Under the pieces are notes generated by a model. It ran no database searches, was not told the DNA's origin, and worked only from the letters and a program-made list of their open reading frames with translations. Made by a program: the position numbers and the translations under genes. A stretch of 64,000 nucleotides of DNA from Mytilisepta virgata. Lineage: Eukaryota; Mollusca; Bivalvia; Mytilida; Mytilidae. Where the stretch lies: the NCBI GenBank assembly GCA_028015205.1, contig CM051514.1:40936150-41000149 (forward strand), written 5' to 3'. Below, one piece after another: positions 52,441 through 62,869 of this stretch; the first letter of the stretch is position 1; each line of letters opens with the position of its first letter.

Positions 52441-53980
52441 ACTGAACCGCAAAAGAAACGTCGCACAAAATGACATGTTCACATACATTTATTTCAAAGT
52501 GACATCTATATATTTTAAATTAATTTTTACAAAATTTAATGAATGATTTACAGTCTTTTGGTTACAATGTTCACAAAAACGTCACAATTGTCGCAACGTC
52601 ACATGTTTTCAATGCTGTGCTCCCACGTCCGTTAATAACGTGTATGTCCTCCACCGGCACCAATTACTGCGGCACATCTTCGGTACATGGAGTTGATGAG
52701 CCGATTAATAAACGCCATCGGAATACGTGCCCATACTCTCTGAAACGCTTGTGAAAGTTCAGCTGCAGTTGTCGGACTTGGCTGCTCATTATTCAACCGT
52801 CTTTAAACTTCGTCCCATAAATGTTCAATATGGTTTAAATCTGGACTCAAAGCCGGCCAATCCATAACATTAATGTTACTCTGCTGTAGGAAGTCTCTTG
52901 TGGCTCTTGCGGTATGCGCACGTGCATTGTCCTGTTGGAAAGTCTTGTTTTGATGACGTGCGAAATGGGGCTGAACATGGGGTGTCAAGACTTGGTCGAT
53001 GTAACGGGCAGCTGTTACGCTATTTCCTCTGCCTGGGCCAAGGTTCTGAAAGATGACTGGACCAAGTTTAACGTTAAGGCCGATTCCACCCCATACCATG
53101 ATGCTAGGTCCTCCCCACGCGTCTGTTTCCAGAATGCAGCTGTCTTCGTAACGTTCCCCGCGTTTTCTCCACACTCTGGTTCTGCCATCGGCTGTTGAAA
53201 TGCAGTAACGGCTTTCGTCAGAGAAGATGATGTTACGCCATTGTCGATTTCGCCAATTCTGTCGCTGAGTGGCCCACTGAAGACGAGCTTGACGGTGTCG
53301 AGGAGTAAGAATAGGTCCTCTTGCTGGACGGCGACATCTCATGTTTCTAGCAGGTAATCGCCGACGAACCGTATCATCACTTATGGGTCGTCCATGTGTT
53401 CCAACAGTGTTTCTGGCAGTTTCGGCAGCTGGGGTGAACCGATTCATCAAATGGTGACGAACAATGCCTCTATTCTGTCTAGGGGTAGTGACTTGGGGTC
53501 TACCACTCCGTGGACGGTCATTTGTGCTGTTTGTTGCATTGTACCGTGTCCGTAGACGTTCAATTGTTCGAACAGCACAGTTGAAGTCGTTGGCAATAAC
53601 TCTGGCAGATTGCCCAGCATCCAATCGACCAATGGCCTGTTCTCTCTGTTGTGGAGTCAGACGTGGCATAGCTTCTGTGTCAACACTGATACTAACACTC
53701 TTTAATTTTCTCCGGCCTTTTATACCCATAAAGGAGCATGAATTTCACGAACATTTAAGATTTAAGAAAAATTACCGCCAAGTGTGTCCCACGAGCGGTT
53801 TTAGGTACGGTCGCTCTACGATATCAACTGAAAATTATTCAACCGAAAATTTAATTCACAGGTAATTTAATCTTACCTGGTGATGTAATCGTAATACTGA
53901 TTATATAAAAATCATTAATTAATATTTATTTTGAATTTTGCTAACATTTTGAAAAAGCGACGTTTCTTTTGCGGTTCAGT
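52441..53980 (-). mobile_element. Full-length Tc1-like transposon, 1540 bp
   Basis: Perfect 24-bp terminal inverted repeats (52441-52464 and 53957-53980, starting ACTGAACCGCAAAAG) are bounded by TA, the Tc1/mariner target. The transposase lies between on the minus strand. Perfect ends and a single visible lesion suggest a young copy. Confidence 0.95.
52632..53669 (-). pseudogene. Tc1-like DD34E transposase with one nonsense codon
   Basis: It cuts and pastes the element at TA sites. The start is set at MPRLTPQQREQAIGRL (53669), the usual Tc1 beginning; an upstream in-frame ATG (53729) is less likely. Domains: paired-like HTH (residues ~1-110, QSARVIANDFNCAVRTIERL, GRPQ hook), then the DDE core with D in FSDESRY, D in QQDNARAH and E in HIEHLWDE, 34 residues between the last two. 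TAA at 52803-52805 falls just after WDEV; beyond it the frame continues (QPSPTTAAELSQAFQRVWAR, GAGGGHTRY) to the natural stop at 52632-52634. Total 345 codons, normal for Tc1. Only the last ~57 residues are lost. Confidence 0.93.
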
Positions 53981-53984
53981 ATAT

Positions 53985-54955
53985 AATTACATATCTAGTC
54001 ATACTCGTGATTTTTCTTAAAAGAAAATATGTCTTTTTGATCAAATTCTATATGATTGTGATTTTCTCTGAGAGATATGCATGTTTACTTTATATATGTA
54101 TACAAGTATGTATCATTTCACTGTTTGCATCACGTCTCTTGTGTGCTCTATTTAGCATAAAAAACTCCTTAACTTTTCACTTTCAAGACTTTCATAAAAA
54201 TTAAAATTTTTAACAACAAAAAAAAAAAAAAAAAAGAATTAACTTCACCGGTTCTTTCGGTAAATGTTCCCAAAATACTTGGATATTAATTAATTGTTAT
54301 CTCAGACTTGCAAAGATTGCTAAAATATAAGGAATATTAATTGTAACTCTAGATAAATGTAGAAAAATCGTCAACTAATTTCTTTTTTAAATTTTAGTAT
54401 AATATTTCAGTAATGTAATGGACATCTGTTTGCAAACGAAAAAAGATGAGATCCATGTGCTTATTTCGAGGACATTTGAGAATAACCTCAAATTTTAGGA
54501 TGTAATGAGGGTTTTTCGTGAGAGATACAATGATGTCAGAATGTCTTTGAAATGTTATAACCGGATGCTACTATAATTAAGATTTTTGTTTTCGGGGGTA
54601 CGTAATATGTTTTTAAATTTAGATTGGTGGGTTCAAAAAAATTTGAAGTATTGTTTTAGGGATATCCCATTTACACAAATGACATTACACACACTGATCT
54701 ATCTGAGTAGTTAAATATTTATTTCAATATATATTGTGAACTACATTTAAAATGGGGGATCGAGTGTACGTGTCTTTCTTCTCATGCAATGTTCTATCAA
54801 GCTGGATTTCCTCATCAGCCAATATAATTTCATTTTCTTATATCATATTATATTCTTTAATGTACAAATGATCCAAATCACCTCCAAGGTACATTCGGAT
54901 TTCATTATTTTTTTCATGCTTTTTAAAGTCTTATTTTTAATGTATTTGATATACC
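53985..54955. other. No gene recognised
   Basis: AT-rich with an 18-bp A run near 54218. Short hydrophobic frames only. Confidence 0.45.
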
Positions 54956-55715
54956 CCCCGAGGACGTTAGCATTTATGGCATCATGATACAAGTGATTAA
55001 TATTATACTAATTATTACCACAAAATGGATAACAGGGGACGCATGACATTTTAGCGGATTTTCTGAGGGTGTGAATGGGCATTTTAGCGGGAATTTAGTG
55101 GGGATTACTGCAAAGTTTGCTGGATTTTTATCAGACCAGGATGTTAAAAAGTTTCTTCTCAAAGGTCTCAAATATCGCCCTCCTTCCAAAAAAATTGGCA
55201 AGCTTTTCAAAATACAATCAGTGCTGCTGTTAACAACTACTGTGTAAAATGAATTAAAAGAGACAGTCCTGACAAGCATGTACGGAATAAATTCAAGAAT
55301 AAAGTTCTGAGTAAACGTTAACGTACTATTAAACATGATCAAATACCCTATACAGAGGCAGGTAATAAGTTATATATACCTAGAATAAAAACCAAACTCA
55401 GTGAATTGAGTGAAAAGTTTGTCTTTGTTCCACCAGATAATGCAGCTAATTTAAAAAAAACTACTACATTAAGAGAGGAATTATATAATTCTACCACTTT
55501 CGATGAAACTAGATTCCTAGAATTACATAAAAATTCATACAAATTTCGTTTTATATCTGTTCATAGCAAATGTATCACCACTTATTTGTCTGTTCTCTTA
55601 TTTGTATATAAGAACTAAGTCTTATCATTAATTATTGTAACAAAATGTATGAAAATTCAGACGTAAATTGTTTTTGGTGTATAAAATTAAAATTCTCTCA
55701 AAGTTTGCATAAATT

Positions 55716-55988
55716 GTTTGTTTGTTTGTTTACTTGGGGTTTAACGCCGTTTTCAGCAAATTTGGCTATTTCGCGGCGGCCAGTTTTTATTGGTGGAGGA
55801 AGCCGGAGTACTCGGAGAGAACCACCGACTTTCGGTAGGAAAATTGGCAATCCTTGTCAATTTAGATCGGAGTCGAACCCACCCTGCCACAGGTGAGATT
55901 CGAACTCACAACCTCAGTGTTGACAGGCTAGTGAACATTATAGTAGTCATGATGAACTACCTAGACCACCCTCGGCCACTGAAGCCCC
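55716..55988 (-). mobile_element. tRNA-derived SINE inside the Penelope-like element
   Basis: Same family as 60638-60903, minus strand: 5' tRNA-like end at the right ('gtggccgagggtggtctagg' on the minus strand), B-box 'gagttcgaatctca', body with 'ggttctctccgagtactccg', and tail (caaa)n at the left. No clear target duplication. Confidence 0.85.
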
Positions 55989-56217
55989 TTTCTGATATAG
56001 TAAGTGATAAGCATGAGATGAAACTGATAAATTCTTTGATACATTTGTACATTTGTACATTTGTACCAATTTTGCTGGACATGTAAAAGATGTGCACATT
56101 TTGGTGATTTATAACACATCACATGTGCTCAAGGACTGAAAGGTTTAAAACAAGAACAACAATCCAAAAAGTTGAAGAGCATATTAAAAAAATCCAAAAT
56201 ATCTAAAAGGGTAAAGC

Positions 56218-56293
56218 CACAACCCCAGCGTTGACAGGCTAGTGATCATTAGTAGTCATGACGAACTACTTAGACCACTCGTCCACCGAAGCC
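56218..56293 (-). mobile_element. SINE 5' fragment
   Basis: Only the tRNA-like end of the same SINE is present ('agtagtcatgacgaactact', 'cagcgttgacaggctagtg' on the plus strand); the body is missing. Confidence 0.7.
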
Positions 56294-57059
56294 CGCTGCA
56301 TAAATTGCAAACAATAAATCATCAAGTAGCTGCTATAGACAGTTATGATTTTTTTTTACTTTATATACAACCCTTCCTCGTGATCTTATCAAAGAAAAAT
56401 TGAGTGTACTTATTAACAGGTCTTTTGAATCTTCTGGTTTAAATTATATTTGTTGTAATAGTTTTAAGGTATTTTTTCAGTAATAAAAAGTATTCAAATT
56501 ACATGCAGTTGTGGAACAAGCGGTGACATGATCAAGGCCCTACACTTCTTGCATGTCTTGCTGGACAACAGTTTTGTTCGTTTTTGCAATACTGTGTATC
56601 GACGGGTCATTTGGATTCCTATGGGTACAAACTGTGCTCCTCTTATTGTCGCTTATTTTTATATTGTTATGAACAGTCTTTCATGAAAAAACTCCTTTAG
56701 TGGAAAATACAGAGTCATGATAAATTAATTGACATTTTTAACAATAATTGCAGGTATCTTGATGATGTACTTATACTGCTGATAACCCCGAGCTAGTTTC
56801 TTAAATATGTTATTATCCAAAAGAGCTATGTTTCTTCTCGTATAATTTATTATGGCGTGATACTAAACCCCTAACGGGAGGGATTGTGGCTGGTTTTCTA
56901 TACGATAAAGACATAATCTTTCGTTTAGTTTAATTGAGGTCTGGAGCTGGCATGTCAGTAACTGATAGTAGTCCTTTGTTAATATATATTGATCATTGTC
57001 ATTTTGCCTAGTTTCTTTTGTTATTTTTTTAACATTGGACTCGGACATCTTTTGAACTG

Positions 57060-57440
57060 AGTTTTACTGTGTGTATCGCTGTGTGTTTGGTTTATTCCAC
57101 ATAGGCTAGAGGTATAGGGGGAGGGTTGAGATCTCACAAAACATATTTAACGCCGCCGCATATTTGCGCCTGTCCCAATTAGTCAGGAACATCTATCGCC
57201 TTTGTAAGTCTTGTGTGTCTTTTGAATTTTAGTTCATGTGTATGTTTCGGAGTTTAGTTTCGTCCATTTCGCTGAACTAGTATGCATTATTGTTTAGGGG
57301 CCAGCTGAAGCCCGCCTCCGGGTGCGGGATTTTTTCGCTGCGTTGAAGATCCATTCGTAGCCTTGAGCTGTTTTCTGCTCTTTGGTCGGGTTGTTGTCTC
57401 TTTGACACACTCCCCGTTTCCATTCCGGCAAAACTATGGC
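57060..57440 (+). repeat. Dispersed mussel repeat, probable retroelement 3' end
   Basis: 'aagcccgcctccgggtgcgg', 'cgctgcgttgaagatccatt' and 'ggtcgggttgttgtctcttt' followed by 'gacacactccccgtttccatt' is, from memory, a very common 3' tail in mussel genomes. It follows the Penelope-like RT and may be its 3' region. Confidence 0.55.
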
Positions 57441-57489
57441 AAGCCGTTCTCGTCAAAACTATGTTTAAACCCTTTTTTCGAAAAAATTA

Positions 57490-57695
57490 CACACTGAGAT
57501 TTAAAAACCTAAAATAACACACTGAGAAATCGAAATTACACACTGAGATTAAAAAAATGAAAAACACACATTGAGAAATTAAAATTACACACTGAGATTT
57601 TAAAAAGACACATTGAGATGAAATAAATTGGAAAACACACACTGAGAATTGTTAATTACACACTGAGATTTCAAAAATACACATTGAGATTAATA
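57490..57695 (+). repeat. Irregular ACACACTGAGA array
   Basis: About eleven copies of aca(c)ac(t/a)(c/t)tgaga(a)-like words, spaced 15-35 bp, separated by A-rich linkers. It resembles binding-site clusters more than a classic satellite, because spacing varies while the core stays fixed. It has no coding content. Confidence 0.75.
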
Positions 57696-57931
57696 TGCAA
57701 ATTACTAATGAATATTCATGAAATGAATAATTCAACAGATTAATGCCTTGGTCTCTAGAACTCTTGTCATTATAATGAAATGCGGTTCCTTCAACCAACA
57801 TTCATGATAAATTTCAAGACATATAATACATGCCGTCTCTGGCGAGGTCTCTGGTTATATTTTGTAAAGAGAGAAAGTGGGTATTTTTCTTGTTCTATTG
57901 GTCTTTTACGTTGTATTTCTAATGTATTTTA

Positions 57932-58234
57932 CAGGGGCGTTTCCGGGATATTTGAAAGGGGGCGTAGAATAAAACTTTGGCCGAGCGGAGCGAGGCGAAA
58001 ATTTTTTTGGACCTTTTTTTTTTTGCTAAAAAACATAAAATAATTGTGAAATTCACTAATGTAACGGTTCCTGACTTGCTTTAAAAAGAAATCAGAGTAT
58101 GTGTTTAATTAGTGAATATGATAAATTGCCATATTCAATACAATATATAAGCAGATTACGATAGTTTTTCTTTTTTTTTGGAAAAGGGGGGGGGTGGCGT
58201 ACGCCCATTACGCCCACACCTGGACCCGCCCCTG
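57932..58234. mobile_element. 303-bp hAT-like MITE
   Basis: The ends are CAGGGGCG(TTTCCGGG) and (CCTGGACC)CGCCCCTG, close to the CAGGGGCGG.TCCAGG ends common in animal hAT elements. Flanked by TTTTA on both sides (57927-57931, 58235-58239), a possible 5-bp duplication. No transposase. Confidence 0.75.
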
Positions 58235-58389
58235 TTTTATAAATAAAACATTTGGCGTCAGAGTGAAGGACTAACGAGTTCGGCTAAATTATATACCGTC
58301 CATTCTAATTTTCAGTTTCAGTACATAGCAAGCGGTCACTGGCCTTGTTGGTAATCATACTGTATTGTGTATTGGTTTTTATAGTGTGT

Positions 58390-58660
58390 TTTATATACAC
58401 CAGAGTGTCAGGGCAGATAAGGGGGAGAATTGGGTACCCTTAAAACCGGCTTAACCCCACCACTGTTCACTGTCTGTACCAAGTCAGACTATCCTGACTC
58501 TCTGTTGTGTTCGTGTTTGTGTTTTATACTCTTTTATGTTATTTGTTGTCCGCGGGTTCTGTCAGCTGGGTTGCTTGGATCGATTGATATGTCATTGTTG
58601 ACCTTTCCTGTTATTAATTTTGTTGTTTACTTCTTTTTTAAGCAACTGCAATGTCCAATT
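58390..58660 (+). repeat. Dispersed repeat fragment
   Basis: 'cttaaaaccggcttaacccc' and 'gtctgtaccaagtcagacta' recall another frequent mussel repeat tail. The 96-codon frame over it has no motif. Low certainty. Confidence 0.35.
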
Positions 58661-58739
58661 AAGGACCAAAGGCTACGTGTATATACATTCATCAAACATG
58701 ACAAAACATTAAACAATTAATCAATAAATTTGGCAGCAA

Positions 58740-59150
58740 TGGTTCTTAGGTAGTCCCCTTTCAGAGTTGTATCAGATCCGCCCATTATCCAAGATGGCCA
58801 CAAGATCCAAACATAGTTTAACATAGGACTTTAAGGGAAATAACAAACAGTGTACGTACTAAACAGTACATGTGAATCAAACGAAACTAGCTGTCTCCTG
58901 TCCTCAGTAATTTAAGTGACTGCTGACAACAATTAAGTAAGTATTTTAGAAATACACGGACTTCGTTCAAATATTTGGAGAAATTAGCAGGAGAGAAATT
59001 TTATGATATTTCATAGGTGGTATGAATTTGGGTGACATGTTTGACGTCCATATTTGGTTTGGTGTTCCGTAAATCGGAAGAAGATCGAGGAACATGAAAC
59101 ATGTTTATAGAAAAAAATATTCATTGCTTTCCCCTACCTAATAAGTACCC
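58740..59150. other. No gene recognised
   Basis: Unique-looking sequence; it could be the upstream region of the candidate exon at 59154. No TATA box was identified. Confidence 0.4.
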
Positions 59151-59153
59151 GAA

Positions 59154-59235
59154 ATGGAAACCGACGGTAACGATCTAGAAATCGTTAATCATTTAAGCGT
59201 TGTCGAAAGATATTATACACAAAGATATATTTTAG
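59154..59235 (+). CDS. Candidate first coding exon, unrecognised gene
   Basis: An ATG in good context (CGAAATGG) opens 27 codons reading METDGNDLEIVNHLSVV, then ERYYTQRYIL, and reaches a strong donor (TTTAG|GTAAC, 59235/59236). The sequence is charged and amphipathic, unlike nearby frames. If unspliced, it would stop a few codons later. I do not recognise it, and no second exon is evident before the window ends. Confidence 0.35.
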
Positions 59236-59406
59236 GTAACGACAGTATTTTAATTTATTAGAATAATAACTGGGTTGTTTTTTTTCTTGTTTTTATCATC
59301 ATTCGGTTAATACCAATAACTAATATAATTTGGCAATTACTAGTAATGTATGTCTGGGAAATAATAGGGTAATAACCCCAGCGGGAAAATTCTTGTCACA
59401 CCAAAC

Positions 59407-59430
59407 AAGGATTTAAATAGTAGAAGGATA
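59407..59430 (+). repeat. 24-bp inverted repeat, left copy
   Basis: A perfect reverse complement lies at 62742-62765 (word AAGGATTTAAATAGTAGAAG plus GATA), 3.3 kb away. Surrounding bases match only weakly. It could be the remains of transposon ends or a shared repeat. Confidence 0.8.
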
Positions 59431-59639
59431 CGAATCTCTGGTACTTTCTCACTTATCTCGCTACTTACATTGTATACATACCACTAACAGACTAGCTCCA
59501 CTACTATTTAAATCTCTCTCTCTCTCTTCTCCAGGTGTAAAAACTACACATAAAAAAAAGAGTTTTAAGTACTTATCAAAAACAACGCAGCCCACCACGT
59601 CAAGGTTTGTTCTATACACCATAAAGACTCTACACTACA

Positions 59640-60010
59640 CATTAACACACTTAGTATGCCGATTCCATGGAAACAAGAAAGTTTATTGATTTCTAAATAG
59701 GCCACACACGAATTTTAAACCAGAATGCCACCATTTTGACAAATGACAATAAAAAGTATTTATAACACATTTACAATGTAATGATAACTTAACAAATCAA
59801 TCATCACATCAGTTTTTATTCTATACATTTTTTACACTCTAAACTACACAATATTTTACTTTTATCTGAGCCAATTTCATGTAAACATGGAAGTTTATTG
59901 ATTTCTGAATCAGCCACCCCACCTCCGACCGTCAGAATTATTGTCAGAACAAAATAACTACAAAAGAATGCCTCCATTTTGACAAATGATGGTAAACAAT
60001 CCTCAATAAA
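59640..60010. repeat. ~190-bp direct repeat, two copies
   Basis: 'aagaaagtttattgatttct'/'atggaagtttattgatttct' followed by 'ggccacac' or 'agccaccc', then 'atgcc.ccattttgacaaatga' occurs at 59687-59745 and 59888-59990. A further piece ('aaaataactacaaaagga') is at 62842. Confidence 0.65.
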
Positions 60011-60377
60011 TACAGATAGGGAGCACTGTTTTAAAAAAAAACTCCTTCTATACATCGAAAAATATCATACTATCACAAAAATGACGACTTCACTAATCGG
60101 TAAGATGAGGGTAGAGTTTCAGAGTTTTCCCAAGAAATTTTATGAAGCATTGGGGGATTGACTGAAAGGATGGTAGTCAAGTTTTCTGAAGTATGGAGGT
60201 AAAAAATTTATATAGTATTATAAGGAATTTGAAAATTTCAAGCATGGGGGCCTGAAATTAATGCAGAGGTTCAGGGCCTCATCTAGGATTTTGAATAGGG
60301 AGAAGTGACTTCTCCTTCCAGGATCGATTAGGGAGAAGTGGTCATTTTTCTGGAGAAGTTGACTTTAATTCACCGTA

Positions 60378-60915
60378 TCAGTTGCGCTTTGTGTGTCTGT
60401 TTTCAATGAAATGGCCAAGAGCATAGGCATTGCCTTTTTTAGCGGCACGACAAATTTCACAGCGCCAAAGACCTTTTGGGTCTTCCTTATACCAATCAAA
60501 GCAATCTTGGCTCATAACTTTACAAAACTTCTTTGACTTAACATTTTGATCAGTCTCATCTGTATTTTTTCTTTTTAAGTTTGATTTTGGTGATTGAGAC
60601 TGATTTGGTTTTGGGGATTGAACCCATAACCAGTTAGGCGGGGCCTCGGTGGCCGAGTGGTCTAGGTAGTTCGTCATGACTACTACTGATCACTAGCCTG
60701 TCAATGCTGGGGTTGTGAGTTCAAATCTCATCCGTGGCGGGGTGTGTACGACTGCGATCTTAATTGACAAGGATTGCCAATTTTCCTACCGAAGGTCGGT
60801 GGTTCTCTCCGGGTACTCCGGCTTCCTCCACCAATAAAAACTGGCCGCCGCGAAATGGCCAAAATGTGCTGAAAACGGCGTTAAACCCCAACTAAACAAA
60901 CAAATAACCAGTTAG
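60378..60915 (-). pseudogene. TTF/BED-like zinc-finger reading frame interrupted by a SINE
   Basis: On the minus strand, before the SINE, the text reads MSLANWL (60904-60925); after it, NWLWVQSPKPNQSQSPKS, a Lys-rich stretch (NLKRKNTDETDQNVKSKKF) and a finger-like module: FDWYKEDPKGLWRCEICRAA, then N-A-Y-A-L-G-H, ending NRHTKRN at 60378. Cys-x2-Cys plus two His in this spacing recall the N-terminal finger of hAT-derived ZMYM/ZNF862-type proteins. The SINE (60638-60903) splits the frame. It could be one exon of a domesticated-transposase-type gene or a fragment of a hAT element. Confidence 0.5.
60638..60903 (+). mobile_element. tRNA-derived SINE with 12-bp target duplication
   Basis: Full copy, 266 bp. 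tRNA-like head with A box (ggtggccgagtggtctagg) and B box (gagttcaaatctca), body (accgaaggtcggtggttctc, ggcttcctccaccaataaaa), and tail 'ctaaacaaacaa'. The direct repeat ATAACCAGTTAG flanks it exactly (60626-60637 and 60904-60915). It is the best preserved of the family here (others: 3440-3674, 55716-55988, 56218-56293). Confidence 0.95.
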
Positions 60916-60919
60916 CCAA

Positions 60920-62455
60920 AGACATAATATTGCCAAAAGCAGTTTAATTTAATTATGTTGTCAGTGTTAACAGAATTTTGAATTTGATAAACTATAAAAA
61001 ATTAGGACAGTTATATACAGTTTGATTTTCTTTTAATCTATTAATTTTGAGTACTTGAGTAATTTAATTTTCACAGCTTACCAATATATTTTATTATCAA
61101 AGGATAAGTTGTCAAAACATTGTGTCAATGTAACTCGAGATTCTCATACTCAATGTCACCCAAGCCAACTTTCAATCACATAATTAACCTATTGACGGCT
61201 AATTATCTTTCATCATAGGTGTTTCATTGTAATCCTAACTGTAGAACAAAACAACATCGCTGATCATGTTTTGTTATCGTGCATTCCTCTGGTAACCAAA
61301 CTATTTGTCAGATGTTCTTTCCCTTCAAAATTCGAATTTGAATACAAGTTACAAAAAAAAGCCGTTTAAAAATTTCCTACACCTCTCAGCCGATCAAAAA
61401 TTACGTGTTGTAGTAAAAATATAAAATAAGTTGACTTTGTGATTACGCAACATCGTCCTGACGCCATGCATCTTCAATTCATAACAAACGAATGAAACGA
61501 TATTTCGATTTCCCTTAAATAGTTTTGAATATAAAATTCAAATAGGTTTAAAGTCGCCGTTGTATTTATTTCAATCAAACATTCACAATTTAAGTCAGAG
61601 CCACTTCAAAATTTTGATTCTTCTTGATGGTCGCCATTTTGTTTCAAAAATTTACCTGTGCTAAAAATAGTTAACCTAAAAATCCAAAAATTTCATGAGT
61701 TATCTCCCATATACTGATATTTCAATAGCGACTTCACTTCGCTAAGAAATGAATAGGCCGGCGAGATTTAGCAATTTGAAAATTCTTTGGCGACTTAAAT
61801 CGTCATTTCGCCGGCAAGATTATGGCCTGGAGGTACCACTATGCATAAACCCTCTAGGGAAAACACTGAGTTTGAATTTTAAATTAGTGTCGCAACTGCC
61901 AATTATAGGCAGGATTATGAAGGTCAAAAGGGCAAACCGATTAATATTAATTGTTAATGAAATACGTGTGTAATATCCACAACACAAAAATTTAGGGCAA
62001 ATATTTTCACTTTATACCTGTAATTATGTTTTTTTATCATACATTTAGCATTAAATACAGTCATTTTGTATATATGATAAAGCACCAGATGTTCCATCCG
62101 TATTACATACATTCTCGGTCAACCTTTATCACATACCCTTTATCGCATGTCTAAATCTGTATCGCACCACCTTTATGGCATGGCCCAACCTGTATCGCGC
62201 TCCAATTCAGACTTCTTGAATGTTTTCATATGGAACCTCTCGGGCAGGTACTTTAATTTACTTCAGCAGACGAAGCGTCATTGTCTTTGTTTTTTGTGTT
62301 GAAAAACACATGATTTCTGTGCTGTAACATCAGTTCTAGTAAAACAAAGAAGCATTTATTTGTTGATAGTTAAACACACATTAATTGCAACAATGTATTC
62401 CTTTCAGACTAAACATTCTTCACCACTGTTAAAATGTATGATAAAGCATTTAAAA
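60920..62455. other. No gene recognised
   Basis: AT-rich; a GC-richer stretch at 61750-61860 ('ggccggcgagatttag', 'tcgccggcaagattatgg') holds two copies of a short word but no supported exon. Confidence 0.4.
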
Positions 62456-62460
62456 CATGT

Positions 62461-62576
62461 CAAAATCCGTATCACATGCAGTATGATTATAACCCCTCGA
62501 TCAATATCATCAGCCCGAGGGACCCTCGGGCTGATATTGAAATTTCAGGGTGATACCGCATGTGATATGGATTTTG
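62461..62576. repeat. ~116-bp imperfect palindrome
   Basis: CAGCCCGAGGG and CCCTCGGGCTG form a perfect inner stem around 2 bases (near 62511-62534), extended by ATATCA/TGATAT, and an outer stem CAAAATCC.TATCACATGC pairs with its complement at 62556-62576. It may be a foldback MITE or a transcribed hairpin. Confidence 0.8.
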
Positions 62577-62741
62577 CTATGTATTATTCTCTATATATAC
62601 TTACAAATACTGGTATCAAATGTTGAAGCAGTGAAATATTCAACCATTTTGCATCGTCAACAAATTGCACTATGGGTTATCTCAATTCTCAACCCATGCA
62701 ACATATTTAGATACACTCTGTGTAAAATATCGCAACATTCA

Positions 62742-62765
62742 TATCCTTCTACTATTTAAATCCTT
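62742..62765 (-). repeat. 24-bp inverted repeat, right copy
   Basis: Perfect reverse complement of 59407-59430. Confidence 0.8.
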
Positions 62766-62869
62766 GCACCAAATAAATCTTGCAGGAACCGATTGACTTG
62801 GTTGATTTAAACATATATCACATGTATATGTTATTGTGAGAATAAAATAACTACAAAAGGATCAGGCAC

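Larger units (their letters stand above)
55080..57050 (+). mobile_element. Decayed Penelope-like retroelement, split by SINEs
   Basis: Two separated parts of a Penelope-type RT can be read. 55140-55570: VKKFLLKGLKYRPPSKK, and later KTKLSELSEKFVFVPPDNAA, which matches the family's N-terminal 'FV.VPADKA.N' region. 56525-56790: IKALHFLHVLLDNSFVRFCN, VYRRVIWIPMGTNCAPLI and the catalytic YLDDV near 56757-56771. Stops and shifts are many. A minus-strand SINE (55716-55988) and a SINE fragment (56218-56293) lie between the parts. No GIY-YIG nuclease was found. Confidence 0.75.
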
